From Bradyrhizobium sp. 1 (GTDB lineage Bacteria > Pseudomonadota > Alphaproteobacteria > Rhizobiales > Xanthobacteraceae): DNA of 64,000 nucleotides. Within the stretch, counting starts at the first letter, position 1. Each line of letters starts with the position of its first letter. Location of the stretch: assembly GCF_023073315.1 (NCBI RefSeq), contig NZ_JADPJH010000028.1, positions 1 through 64,000 on the forward strand, read 5' to 3'. Both the position numbers and the translations under genes were made by a program. This document shows positions 15,673-24,621 of the stretch, piece by piece. The notes beneath the pieces were generated by a model. That model saw only the letters and a program-made list of their open reading frames with translations. It was not told the origin of the DNA and ran no database searches.

Positions 15673-17028
15673 TCAATCACGCCGTCGCGAGATGACGTAG
15701 GATTCGTCGAGAAACCAGAGCCCGTTGTATTTTCGGAGCACGTCCCTGGCAGCGTCCAAAGTGCGGCCGGTTTGAGTCATATCTGCCAACCGGTCGTCCT
15801 CAATCTGAGCGACATACACCGCCGCATTCCACGCTGCAAAGGCCGTCGAGGTTCCGATGGAGCCGGTTACCTCGTTGGGCAGCGCTTCCATATCATACCT
15901 GAAGATCGAGCGGTTATCAGCGTATGCATTAAAATTTAAGTCACGGCCCAACGACCCGAGCTCGTACTTCACGGCGCGCAATAGCTCATGACGGCTGACC
16001 GAGAAAGGATTTTCTCCGGGCCAGATCGCCTGGATCATTTCCATGCCCGGATCCTGGCCGTGGGAGTGGATTCCGATCAGCCGCCCGCCGGGCCGGAGCG
16101 CCCGCGCCAACGGCGCAATGATCCGTTTTGCCCGGAAATTGACCGAGGACAGGGCGCGGTAGGGCTGGGATGCAATGACCAGGTCGAAATTGGCCTCGGT
16201 CTGGCCCGGCCGCGGAATGGTCGAATCCAGCAGGAACCTGTGGTCCTCGCGATAGAGCACCAGGACGACGGGCCGCTCGTAGAGCGGCATGGCCGTGCGC
16301 GGGCTGATCGCAGCGCGCCAGTTCTGCTCCAGGAACGGCTTCAGCTCCGCGATCTGGGTCTCGAACTCGCCCGATGAGCCCCCCCGCAGCGGAACCTCGT
16401 GCCAGACGGTGGCGGCTGCCGCCGCAGGCGAGGCCGGCGTCAGCCAGGGCGCCTCCGAATAGAACATGTTGGTGAAGACGAACACCGACGCGGGATGCTC
16501 GAAAATGCGGTCCGGCACCTTGTCCAGCGTCAGGCGCAAATCCTCGAGGCTGAGCTCCTTGCCGGCCACATAGAACGGCATGTGCGGATAGCGCTGGTGC
16601 GTGGCGCGCAGCGTGCGCGCCAGCACCGTACCGTCCCCGACACCCGCGTCGAAGATGCGCAGTGCCGGCGGACGCGGATGGATGGCGGCCAGTTCCAGCG
16701 CCACGCGGTCGGCGACGACCCGCTTTTCGCTGCAGGTGTGGACGAACAGCAGGTATTTCTGCCGGTTCTCGAAGAAGCGGAAATTGCCCCGCGGGTCGCG
16801 CTTTTCCGGCGGCACCTGAAGCCCCCGCGGCGGCGGCAGGCCGCCGGTCGTCGAGGCCGCGATATAGGCCTGGATCCGTTCCAGCGTGTCGACGGTAATG
16901 CGCTTGCCTTCGCGCAGGCGCAGCACGAGCTTCCCATCGTTCACCGCACGCCGGCCGAAGGTCGATTCCGCCATGCCCGCCTTGCGGCAGAACTCGGTGA
17001 TTTGGCTCAGGATTTCGTCGTTTTTCAT
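15673..17028 (-). CDS. HTH-domain protein fused to a SAM-dependent methyltransferase-like domain
   Basis: A 451-residue two-part protein. Residues 1-55 look like an XRE/lambda-repressor-type helix-turn-helix (ITEFCRKAGMAESTFGRRAV, then LREGKRITVDTLERIQAYI). After a linker, FDAGVGDGTVLARTL near residue 145 is a SAM-binding motif I, and the later segments (FDLVIASQPYRALS, LRPGGRLIGIHSH) fit a Rossmann methyltransferase. No specific methylation target is recognised. It lies directly upstream of metK on the same strand, which suggests a link to SAM supply or its regulation. It is divergent from the caspase gene. The domain split is my reading of the sequence. Confidence 0.7.
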   Translation of the reverse strand: MKNDEILSQITEFCRKAGMAESTFGRRAVNDGKLVLRLREGKRITVDTLERIQAYIAASTTGGLPPPRGLQVPPEKRDPRGNFRFFENRQKYLLFVHTCSEKRVVADRVALELAAIHPRPPALRIFDAGVGDGTVLARTLRATHQRYPHMPFYVAGKELSLEDLRLTLDKVPDRIFEHPASVFVFTNMFYSEAPWLTPASPAAAAATVWHEVPLRGGSSGEFETQIAELKPFLEQNWRAAISPRTAMPLYERPVVLVLYREDHRFLLDSTIPRPGQTEANFDLVIASQPYRALSSVNFRAKRIIAPLARALRPGGRLIGIHSHGQDPGMEMIQAIWPGENPFSVSRHELLRAVKYELGSLGRDLNFNAYADNRSIFRYDMEALPNEVTGSIGTSTAFAAWNAAVYVAQIEDDRLADMTQTGRTLDAARDVLRKYNGLWFLDESYVISRRRD

Positions 17029-17193
17029 GAGTGGGAAGGCAGTGGGCAGGTGACTTGGGACCTGCGTCGTAGCAAATTCTGCCCACCGAGGGAATACTGC
17101 TGCATGCTTTACTTAAGGTCCGATGGACGCGCGCGTGAACCCCAACGTGCCGCCGGGCAACAAACAGGCACTGCTTGTCAAGGAATCACCATC

Positions 17194-18912
17194 ATGAGCC
17201 GCCTGCTCGTCGCGCTCGCCCTGCTCGCTGCAACCTTGTGGTCGGCTCCAGCGTCAGCCCAATCGCGCAACCAGCTCGGGCCGCTCTGCACCACCGAGAC
17301 CACGCCGGCGGACCAGATGGTCGATGCCTGCGGCAAGATCATCGCGCTGAAGGCGTTTAGGGGTGAGCAGCTCGCGACCGTGTATTTCTGGCGCGCCGTG
17401 GGCTGGAACAAGAAAGGCGACTACGCCAAGGTCATCGCTGACGCGACCGAAGCGATCCGGCTGCAGCCGAGCCAGTCGGTGTATAACCTCAGGGGATCGG
17501 CCTATTACGACAAGGGCGACTACGACATCGCGATCGCCGATTTCGACGATGCGCTGAAGCAGGGCCCGCCCAGCGGCATCATCTTCCACAACCGCGGCAA
17601 TGCCTGGCGCGGCAAGGGCGACTACACCAAGGCGATCGCCGACTACGACATGTCGATCAAGGCCGATCCGAGATCGGCATTCTCGTTCCCGAACCGCGGC
17701 ATCTCGAAGGAAGCGCTCGGCGATTACGACGGCGCGCTCGCCGACATCAACCAGGCGATCCGGCTCGACCCGACGCTGCCGCAGCCGTTGATCAACCGCA
17801 CCTCGATCTGGCGCGCCAAAGGCGATCTCGATCGCGCCATCGCCGATGGCAGCGAAGCGATCCGGCTGGCCAAGGAAAAGCCGCCGGTCAACATCATGAC
17901 GCCGCCGAACAGCGTGCTGATCTCGGGCTATACCCATCGCGCGCTGGCCTATGAAGCGAAGGGCGACTACGCCCGCGCACGCGAGGATTACAACGCGACG
18001 CTGGCGATCGTGGCGTCGGATGCCGGCAGCAAGGCCAACCAGGCGACCGCAAAGGTGCGGCTGTCGCTGGTTACGGATGCGGCCGCGCCGATCCCGCGCG
18101 ATGCGCCCTCACCCACAACGCAGCCGACGACAGCTCCCGCCCCGCAGCAGACGGGCGCGGCGCCGGCGCCCTCGTCCGCTCCGGCTGCTCGCGGCACGCG
18201 AATGGCTCTGATCATCGGCAACGGTGCCTATGCGCATGTGAAGCCGCTGCCCAATCCGCCCAACGATGCCCGCGCGGTCGCCAGGAGCCTGCGCGACATC
18301 GGCTTCACCGTGTCGGAGGGCGTCGATCTCGACCGCGCGGCGATGCAGAAGATGACGCGCGACTTCTTGCGCGACGCGGCACGGGCGCAGGTGGCCGTGG
18401 TCTATTATGCCGGCCATGGCGTGCAGGTGGACGGCCGCAACTATCTCATCCCCGTCGACGTCGAGCTCAAGCCGGGCACGGGCATGACGGAAGCGATGAT
18501 CGACATGGACACGATCATGGCCGGCCTCGACGACCAGGTCCGCACCAACATTTTGATCTTCGATGCCTGCCGCAACAACCCGATGGCACAGCGGGTTGCG
18601 TCCGCGGGTGTGAATCGCGGCATCGAAGGCGCCTCGGGCCTCGCGGCTCCAACGAGCCTGGGCGCCGGTGCAACGCTCGGGGCCGGCACGCTGATCGCCT
18701 TCGCCACCGCGCCTGGTCAGGTCGCGCTCGACGGCGAAGGCGCCAACTCGCCATTCTCCGCCGCCCTCTCCCGCCATCTCGGCACGCCGGGGCTGGAGGT
18801 GCAGCAGATGTTGACCCGCGTGCGGGCGGAAGTCGTCTCGACCACGAAGAACAAGCAGGTGCCGTGGTCGAACTCGTCGCTGCTGGGTGAGGTTTATCTG
18901 GCGGAGAAGTGA
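17194..18912 (+). CDS. Secreted TPR-caspase (C14) family protein
   Basis: A 572-residue protein with a signal peptide (LLVALALLAATLWSAPASAQ). Residues about 60-300 contain repeated TPR-like units (KGDYAKVIADATEAIRLQP and similar), then a Pro/Ala-rich linker. The C-terminal caspase-like peptidase domain starts near residue 335 (RMALIIGNGAYAHV). The catalytic dyad is His408 (YYAGHGVQ) and Cys459 (FDACRNNP). Such bacterial orthocaspases cleave after basic residues and are usually periplasmic. The ATG at 17194 was chosen because it opens the signal peptide; the frame extends further upstream without meaning. The next genes encode two membrane proteins. Confidence 0.88.
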   Translation: MSRLLVALALLAATLWSAPASAQSRNQLGPLCTTETTPADQMVDACGKIIALKAFRGEQLATVYFWRAVGWNKKGDYAKVIADATEAIRLQPSQSVYNLRGSAYYDKGDYDIAIADFDDALKQGPPSGIIFHNRGNAWRGKGDYTKAIADYDMSIKADPRSAFSFPNRGISKEALGDYDGALADINQAIRLDPTLPQPLINRTSIWRAKGDLDRAIADGSEAIRLAKEKPPVNIMTPPNSVLISGYTHRALAYEAKGDYARAREDYNATLAIVASDAGSKANQATAKVRLSLVTDAAAPIPRDAPSPTTQPTTAPAPQQTGAAPAPSSAPAARGTRMALIIGNGAYAHVKPLPNPPNDARAVARSLRDIGFTVSEGVDLDRAAMQKMTRDFLRDAARAQVAVVYYAGHGVQVDGRNYLIPVDVELKPGTGMTEAMIDMDTIMAGLDDQVRTNILIFDACRNNPMAQRVASAGVNRGIEGASGLAAPTSLGAGATLGAGTLIAFATAPGQVALDGEGANSPFSAALSRHLGTPGLEVQQMLTRVRAEVVSTTKNKQVPWSNSSLLGEVYLAEK

Positions 18913-18934
18913 GGGCGGTCCCATGCGGGATGAC

Positions 18935-18982
18935 GTAGCCGGGATGAGCGGAGCGATATCCGGGTCAACAGTCCGGCTACGA
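18935..18982. repeat. Palindromic intergenic repeat
   Basis: GTAGCCGGGATGAGCGGAGC begins an element that ends CCGGCTAC, with inverted ends GTAGCCGG and CCGGCTAC. It lies just after the caspase gene. Confidence 0.7.
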
Positions 18983-19158
18983 ACGCCTCTTTGATCGCCG
19001 CGAGGCGGGAGCGCTGACGTCGCCGCGAAAACGAGCCAAAATTGCAACAGCCCCGGAGATAGTCACGCGCAACCTGCGGCTGCTCTGTTTTGTCGCATAT
19101 CGTTATCCTAAAGTACCGGCAACACCGATTATCGGTGGACTGATTGCTGGGGAATCTG

Positions 19159-20088
19159 GTGAGAAAATTCATTGCCACTGTCGGCATCATTCTGTCCGTC
19201 ATGTTCGGTGCACAGCCCGGATTCTCCCAAAATGCTCCGTCCAGCGAGGCGGCGCGGAAGGCCGAGTTGGCCGCCGCATGGCAGGCGGCCGGTAATGCGG
19301 GCACAGCCGGCCCCGCCGACATTCCGCTGATCGATCAGGCGGCGCTGAAAATCCCGACCGGCGATTTCTTCGTGCCGAAGGCCGAAGCGGCGCGGGTCAT
19401 GCGTGCGCTCGGTAACACGGTTCACGATACGAACTTCGTCGGCCTCGTACTCGGCACGAGGCAGAACGACCGGTGGCTGGTCGTGATCAACTACATCAAG
19501 GAAGGCTATATCAAGGATGATGCCGCCAAGGACTGGAATGCCGACGACCTTCTGAAGAATCTCAAGGAGGGTGTCGACGAGTCCAACAAGGACCGCGCCG
19601 CCCGCGGATTTCCCGAGATGGAGGTGATCGGCTGGATCGAGCCGCCGAACTATGACGCGACGGCCCATCGTCTGGTGTGGTCGATCCTCGGCAAGGACAA
19701 GGGCGCAGCGGACGACTCTCGCAAGGACGTCAACTACAACACCTACGCTCTGGGCCGCGAAGGCTATTTCAGCCTGAACCTGCTGTCGGATTCGGCCAGG
19801 ATTGCGACCGACAAATCCGCGGCCCATGAGCTGCTCGCCAACCTCTCCTATCAATCCGGCAAGCGCTACGAGGATTTCAGCGCCTCGACCGACCGGATCG
19901 CCGAATACGGCCTGCTCGCACTGGTCGGCGGCGTCGCCGCCAAGAAGCTCGGCCTGCTCGCCCTGGCGCTCGCCTTCGTGCTCAAATTCGCCAAGGCCAT
20001 CTTCATCGGCGCGGCGGTGTTCGGCACCGGTATCGTGAAGTTCTTCCGCCGCAAGCCGCGGGACGATTCCAGCGGCGGCACGGCATGA
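19159..20088 (+). CDS. DUF2167-family membrane-anchored protein
   Basis: A 309-residue protein of the DUF2167 family. It has a signal peptide (RKFIATVGIILSVMFGAQPGFSQ), a long extracytoplasmic domain (TNFVGLVLGTRQNDRWLVVINYIKEGYIKDD and EVIGWIEPPNYD are family-like blocks) and a C-terminal pair of membrane helices with a basic tail (KFFRRKPRDD). The GTG at 19159 is chosen because GGGGA lies six bases upstream; a TTG at 19144 is the alternative. Its stop overlaps the start of the next gene by four bases, so the two are translationally coupled. The biochemical function of this family is not known to me. Confidence 0.78.
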   Translation: MRKFIATVGIILSVMFGAQPGFSQNAPSSEAARKAELAAAWQAAGNAGTAGPADIPLIDQAALKIPTGDFFVPKAEAARVMRALGNTVHDTNFVGLVLGTRQNDRWLVVINYIKEGYIKDDAAKDWNADDLLKNLKEGVDESNKDRAARGFPEMEVIGWIEPPNYDATAHRLVWSILGKDKGAADDSRKDVNYNTYALGREGYFSLNLLSDSARIATDKSAAHELLANLSYQSGKRYEDFSASTDRIAEYGLLALVGGVAAKKLGLLALALAFVLKFAKAIFIGAAVFGTGIVKFFRRKPRDDSSGGTA

Positions 20089-20813
20089 AGACTCTCTTTC
20101 TGCTGCTGTTCTCCGGCCTGAAATGGGGAAAGCTCGCCACCAGCGGCGGCACCATGCTGCTGTCTCTGGTGGTCTACGCGACCATCTGGGGCTGGCGCTA
20201 TGCGGCGGGTTTCATCGCGCTGCTGTTGGCGCACGAAATGGGCCACTACGTCGCCGCGCGCCAGCGCGGCCTCGACGTCGGCGCGCCGGCCTTCATCCCG
20301 TTCGTCGGTGCGTGGATCGCGCTCAAGGACAAGCCTGTCGATGTCGAGACCGAGGCCTATGTCGCGCTCGCAGGTCCCGTGGTTGGGACCGGCGCCGCAC
20401 TCGCGGTGTATCTGTGGGCACGATCGGAGGACAGCGGCTTGCTGCTCGCGATCTCGTATGCCGGCCTGTTCCTCAATCTGTTCAACCTGCTGCCGATCTC
20501 GCCGCTCGATGGCGGCCGGGTGACCGCCGTCCTCAGCCCGCGGATCTGGCTGCTCGGGGCGCCGATGCTGGTAGCGCTGATGATCTACCGGCCAAGCCCG
20601 ATGCTTCTCATCGTCGCGATCATCGCTGTCCCGCAGCTCATCAGTGCGTGGCGCTACGATCCCCATGCGCCGGAGAACGTCGCCTATTACGGCGTCCCGC
20701 TCCAGACCAAGCTCGAATATGGCGGCGCCTATCTGGCGCTCGCAGCCCTGGTCGCGGTCATGACGTATGATGTCCACGAGATGCTGGGGCCAATGATGCG
20801 GACGGCGCCGTAG
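20085..20813 (+). CDS. Site-2 protease family (M50) membrane protease
   Basis: A 242-residue intramembrane metalloprotease. The zinc motif HEMGHYVAARQRG lies in an early membrane segment, and LPISPLDGGRV provides the third zinc ligand aspartate in a later one. There are about six hydrophobic segments. Such proteases cut membrane-spanning substrates, often to release regulators. It starts inside the stop codon of the DUF2167 gene (ATGA overlap). The pairing suggests that the DUF2167 protein is a partner or substrate, which is inference. Confidence 0.85.
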   Translation: MKTLFLLLFSGLKWGKLATSGGTMLLSLVVYATIWGWRYAAGFIALLLAHEMGHYVAARQRGLDVGAPAFIPFVGAWIALKDKPVDVETEAYVALAGPVVGTGAALAVYLWARSEDSGLLLAISYAGLFLNLFNLLPISPLDGGRVTAVLSPRIWLLGAPMLVALMIYRPSPMLLIVAIIAVPQLISAWRYDPHAPENVAYYGVPLQTKLEYGGAYLALAALVAVMTYDVHEMLGPMMRTAP

Positions 20814-20844
20814 TTAAGCGCGCCGCGAGTTCGCCCAACGCTCG

Positions 20845-20885
20845 GCTGTCATCGGCCGGCTCGACCGGGCGATCCAGTACTCCGA
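20845..20885. repeat. Intergenic repeat fragment
   Basis: The segment around GGCCGGCTCGACCGGGCGAT resembles a repeat type I associate with rhizobial intergenic regions. It lies between convergent genes. Confidence 0.4.
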
Positions 20886-20923
20886 GACGGTTGTGGTTGC
20901 ATCGATGGGCTGCGACGTACCGG

Positions 20924-20964
20924 ATTCCCCGCTCCAGTGCGCAATTGCGCACAGGGCGGGGAAT
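20924..20964. repeat. Nested palindromic repeat, possible bidirectional terminator
   Basis: ATTCCCCGC (20924-20932) pairs with GCGGGGAAT (20956-20964) around a perfect inner palindrome, TGCGCAATTGCGCA (20938-20951). It sits between the convergent protease and methionine-synthase-like genes, in the place expected for a bidirectional 3' structure. Confidence 0.7.
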
Positions 20965-20985
20965 GACAGCAGAGCCAGTGAGGCC

Positions 20986-22104
20986 TTACCGGCCCCACAC
21001 TTCCTTCGCGATCTCGACCGCGAGGCTGAGCTTGGCCCACTGCTCGTCCTCGGAGAGGATGTTGCCCTCTTCCGTCGAGGCAAAACCGCATTGCGGGGAC
21101 AGCGCGAGCTGTTCCAGCGGGACGAACTTGGCGGCTTCTTCCAGACGGCGCTTGATGGCGTCCTTGTTCTCGAGCTCGCCGAACTTCGAGGTGATGACGC
21201 CGACCACGACGACCTTGTTGCCCTTGGGCAGGAAGCGCAGCGGCTCGAAGCCGCCGGCGCGGTCGCTGTCGTACTCCAGGAAGTAGCCGTCGTAATTGGT
21301 GCCGGCGAGCATGGTCTCGGCCACCGGCTCGTAGCCGCCCGACGAAATCCAGGTCGAGCGGAAATTGCCGCGGCAGACATGCGTGGTCACCACCATATCG
21401 GCGGGCTTCTCGGCCAGCGCATAGTTGATGACGCGCGCATAGATCTGCTGGAGACCTTCCGGATTGTCGCCGCGCTCGCGCGCCTTCTGCAATTCGTCCG
21501 GCGAGCAGAGATAGGCCCACACGGTGTCGTCGAACTGGAGATAACGGCAGCCGGCGTCGTAGAACGCCTTCACCGCCTTGCGGTAGGTCTTGCCGAGGTC
21601 CTGATAGAACGCGTCCAAATCAGGATAGACGTCCTTGGAGATCGCCTTGCGGCCACCACGGAAGTGCAGCACCGCCGGCGAGGGGATCGTCATCTTGGCG
21701 GTGACGTGGGCTTGATCGGCGTTCTTCTTGAGGAAGCGGAAGTGATCGAGCATCGGGTGATCGTCGGGGAAGTCGAGCTTGCCGACGACGCGCACCGCAT
21801 CGTGACGGGTCTGCACGCCCGCGAACTGAATGCCGGCATCGGGGTGGAACAGTTCGCAGCCGGTGAGCTTGGCCAGGAAGTCGAAATGCCACCAGGAGCG
21901 GCGGAATTCACCGTCGGTCGCAAGCTGCAGGCCGACCGAGGCCTGCTTGTGCACGACCTTCTCGATCTCCATGTCCTCGATCTTGCGCAGATCGTCGGCC
22001 GAGATCTCGCCCTTCTCCAGCCTGATGCGGGCTTCCTTGATCTTGGCGGGGCGCAGGAGGCTGCCGACCTCGTCGGCGCGGAACGGGGCTTTGGTTCGCT
22101 GCAT
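20986..22104 (-). CDS. Cobalamin-independent methionine synthase family protein (MetE core-like)
   Basis: A 372-residue protein with the catalytic half of MetE, which transfers a methyl group to homocysteine with zinc. The likely zinc ligands are in TTHVCRGNF and SPQCGFAS, with FDDTVWAYL and ISSGGYEPVAETML nearby. It lacks the N-terminal half of full-length MetE, as do many archaeal-type and COG0620 proteins, so it may use another methyl donor or another thiol acceptor. It lies 20 bp after the livF stop on the same strand, so it could be read through from the transporter operon. A role in methionine synthesis is possible but unproven. Confidence 0.78.
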   Translation of the reverse strand: MQRTKAPFRADEVGSLLRPAKIKEARIRLEKGEISADDLRKIEDMEIEKVVHKQASVGLQLATDGEFRRSWWHFDFLAKLTGCELFHPDAGIQFAGVQTRHDAVRVVGKLDFPDDHPMLDHFRFLKKNADQAHVTAKMTIPSPAVLHFRGGRKAISKDVYPDLDAFYQDLGKTYRKAVKAFYDAGCRYLQFDDTVWAYLCSPDELQKARERGDNPEGLQQIYARVINYALAEKPADMVVTTHVCRGNFRSTWISSGGYEPVAETMLAGTNYDGYFLEYDSDRAGGFEPLRFLPKGNKVVVVGVITSKFGELENKDAIKRRLEEAAKFVPLEQLALSPQCGFASTEEGNILSEDEQWAKLSLAVEIAKEVWGR

Positions 22105-22123
22105 GTCTTACTCCCAGGATTTT

Positions 22124-22840
22124 CTAGTGGGCCGCCGCCCCTGCGACACCGAGGTGGCGCTCCAGGACCGACGGGTCGGCCTTCAGCGCGGCGCTCGGGG
22201 CGTCGTGGACGATCGTTCCGCGCTCCAATATCACAACGCGGTCGGCGAGCCCCAGAATCTTTTGAGCATTCTGCTCGACGATGATGGAGCAGATGCCGCC
22301 CGCCCGGGTGATGGCCCCGATCGCCTTCAGAAGCTCCTCGACGATGATGGGGGCCAGCCCCTCGGTCGGCTCGTCCAGCAACAGGACCTTCGGGTTGAGG
22401 GTCAGCGCGCGGCCGATCGCCAGCATCTGCTGCTCGCCGCCGGAGAGCTGGTTGCCAAAATTGTTGCGGCGCTCCTTCAGCCGAGGGAACATCTCGTAGA
22501 CTTTCTCCACCGTCCAGGGGCCGGGCTGCGCCACCGCGGTCATGTTCTCTTCCACCGTGAGCGAGCGGAAGATGTTGCGCTCCTGCGGCACCCAGCCGAT
22601 GCCGGCACGCGCCCGCTGGTCAGGCCGCAAGGTGGTGACGTCGGTGCCAGCCAGCGTGACGGTGCCGGAGAAGCGGCGGGTGACGCCGACGATGGAGTTG
22701 ATCAGCGTGGTCTTGCCGGTGCCGTTGCGCCCGAGCAGCGCCAGCACCTGTCCCTCGGCGAGACGCAGGGACATGTTGGGCAGCACCACCGCCTCGCCAT
22801 AGCCGGCGCGCAGGGCGTCGATCGCGAGCAGGTCAGACAT
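22124..22840 (-). CDS. livF: Branched-chain amino acid-type ABC transporter ATPase LivF
   Basis: A 238-residue cytoplasmic ATPase of the HAAT family. Walker A is GRNGTGKTT, the signature region is QLSGGEQQMLAIGRAL, Walker B is VLLLDEPTEGL. The spacing and the QERNIFRSLTVEENM segment are typical of LivF. It is the last gene of a five-gene minus-strand operon (livK, livH, livM, livG, livF) and its start overlaps the end of livG by eight bases. The substrate may be a branched-chain amino acid, an amide or another small molecule. Confidence 0.9.
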   Translation of the reverse strand: MSDLLAIDALRAGYGEAVVLPNMSLRLAEGQVLALLGRNGTGKTTLINSIVGVTRRFSGTVTLAGTDVTTLRPDQRARAGIGWVPQERNIFRSLTVEENMTAVAQPGPWTVEKVYEMFPRLKERRNNFGNQLSGGEQQMLAIGRALTLNPKVLLLDEPTEGLAPIIVEELLKAIGAITRAGGICSIIVEQNAQKILGLADRVVILERGTIVHDAPSAALKADPSVLERHLGVAGAAAH

Positions 22841-23588
22841 TGACCGCCTCCTCGCCGAGATAGACCGCCTTCACCTGCGGATCGCGCGCGACCTGCTCGG
22901 GCGGGCCTTCGGTCAGCAGCGCGCCCGAGACCAGAACCGAGATGCGGTCGGCGAAGGAGAAGACGAGATCCATGTCGTGCTCGATCAGCAGCACGGTGAC
23001 GTCGCGCGGCAGGCTGCCCACGACCGCGAGAATGTCGTGGCGCTCGCTCTCGGGCACGCCGGCGGCGGGCTCGTCGAGCAGCAGCACGCGCGGCTTGGCG
23101 GCGATCGCGACCGCAATCTCGAGCAGGCGCTGCTTGCCGTAAGGCAGCGTCACGGTCTGTTCGTTCATGACGTCGAGCAGATGGAAGCGCGTCAGGAGAT
23201 CTGCGATCTCGCCGTTGACGTCGCTGCGCGTCCCCATCCGCCGCCACCAGTCACCGCCATGGCCGAGGCGTTCGGAGACGGCAAGGCCGATGGTTTCGAG
23301 CGGGGTCAGATCAGGATAGAGCTGGTTGATCTGGAAGGTGCGCGACAGGCCGCGCAGCACACGCTTGTGCACGGGCAGGTCCGTGATGTCCTGGCCTTCG
23401 AGCAGGATACGGCCCGAGTTCGGCTTGAGCACGCCGGTGAGCTGGTTGATGACCGTGGTCTTGCCGGCGCCGTTCGGGCCGATCAGCGCGTGGCGGGCGC
23501 CCTGCTCGATTTTCAGCGACAGATCGCGCGTGACGCGCAGGCCGCCGAACTGCTTTTCGAGATTCTGGGTTTCGAGCGCGATGGTCAT
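22833..23588 (-). CDS. livG: Branched-chain amino acid-type ABC transporter ATPase LivG
   Basis: A 251-residue ATPase. Walker A GPNGAGKTT, Walker B VLLLDEPAAGV, and the HAAT-typical IGLAVSER and GLSRTFQINQLYPDLTPLE blocks mark it as LivG. The signature loop reads LPYGKQRLLEIAVAI, a known variant in this subfamily. The ATG at 23588 overlaps the livM stop by four bases and gives the usual length. It pairs with LivF to drive the LivH/LivM permease. Confidence 0.9.
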   Translation of the reverse strand: MTIALETQNLEKQFGGLRVTRDLSLKIEQGARHALIGPNGAGKTTVINQLTGVLKPNSGRILLEGQDITDLPVHKRVLRGLSRTFQINQLYPDLTPLETIGLAVSERLGHGGDWWRRMGTRSDVNGEIADLLTRFHLLDVMNEQTVTLPYGKQRLLEIAVAIAAKPRVLLLDEPAAGVPESERHDILAVVGSLPRDVTVLLIEHDMDLVFSFADRISVLVSGALLTEGPPEQVARDPQVKAVYLGEEAVNV

Positions 23589-24613
23589 GAATCGCTCTCC
23601 GGCACGGCGACGACCGCTTTGCGGCCCGCAACCTGCTTGATGATGAGGTTCGGCACATACAGCATCCAGCGATGCAGGCGCTGGCGGCCGACCAGCACGA
23701 TCACCACCAGCACGAGGCCGATCCAGAACTGCCAATATTGCGGGGTGATGGTGGAGAACACTTCCTGAAGCAGGCGGAACAGCACCGCGCCGATCAGCCC
23801 GCCATAGAGATAGCCGGTGCCGCCGATGACGAGGACCAGCATCAGGTCCGCGGAGCGCTCGAAAGCGAACACGTCAAGCGAGGCGATCGCAGTGGTCTGG
23901 GTGAACAGCGCGCCTGCGATGCCAGCATAGAACGCCGCGAGCGTATAGATCGCGATCAAGCGGCGGTTGACGGGGATGCCGATCGCGGCCGCACGCAGAG
24001 GATTGTTCTTGATCGCGCGCAACGACAGGCCGAACGGCGAATGCACGACGCGGCGGGCGAACAGGAACAGCACGAACAGCACGGCCAGCGAATAGAAGAA
24101 GCCGGCCTTGCCGAACATGTCGAACGGGATCTCGCCGAGGATCGGCTGCATCTCGATGCCTTGCAGGCCATCGGTGCCGCCGGTGATGTTGGAGAAGCGT
24201 TCGGCGAGCGCCTCCAGCAGCAGCGCGATGCCGAGCGTGACCATCAGCCGGGTCAGGTCGACGCCGCGGATCACCAGGAAACTGGTGGCAAAGCCGAGCA
24301 CCATCGCGGCGAGGCCCGCGACAACAAGCGCAAGCACAGGCTCGTTGACGATGCCGTGCAGCGCGAGCAGTCCCGCGGCATAGGCGCCAACGCCGAAGAA
24401 GGCGGCGTGGCCGAGCGAGACGATGCCGGCATAGCCAAGGATGAGATCGAGCGACATCGCAAACAGCGCCAGCCGCAGGATGTCGGTCATGATCAGATAG
24501 CGCGTGGGAAACAGAAAGCCGCAGGCCAGCACGACCAGCCAGAAGGCGGCTTCGCCATAGTGCCAGCGAGCCTGCCGCTGGGCGTGATAACCGACGTCGG
24601 AAGAAGCGCTCAT
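23585..24613 (-). CDS. livM: Branched-chain amino acid-type ABC transporter permease LivM
   Basis: A 342-residue integral membrane permease with about ten hydrophobic segments. LGYAGIVSLGHAAFFGVGAYAAG and SLRAIKNNPLRAAAIGIP are the LivM hallmarks, the latter being the ATPase contact loop. The ATG at 24613 gives the usual length; an upstream extension has no support. It follows livH by eight bases. Confidence 0.9.
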   Translation of the reverse strand: MSASSDVGYHAQRQARWHYGEAAFWLVVLACGFLFPTRYLIMTDILRLALFAMSLDLILGYAGIVSLGHAAFFGVGAYAAGLLALHGIVNEPVLALVVAGLAAMVLGFATSFLVIRGVDLTRLMVTLGIALLLEALAERFSNITGGTDGLQGIEMQPILGEIPFDMFGKAGFFYSLAVLFVLFLFARRVVHSPFGLSLRAIKNNPLRAAAIGIPVNRRLIAIYTLAAFYAGIAGALFTQTTAIASLDVFAFERSADLMLVLVIGGTGYLYGGLIGAVLFRLLQEVFSTITPQYWQFWIGLVLVVIVLVGRQRLHRWMLYVPNLIIKQVAGRKAVVAVPESDS

Positions 24614-24621
24614 CGGCGAAC

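Noticed and set aside
16399..17193. N-terminal extension of the caspase gene
   Set aside because: The signal peptide begins at 17194 and the extension is antisense to the HTH-methyltransferase gene.
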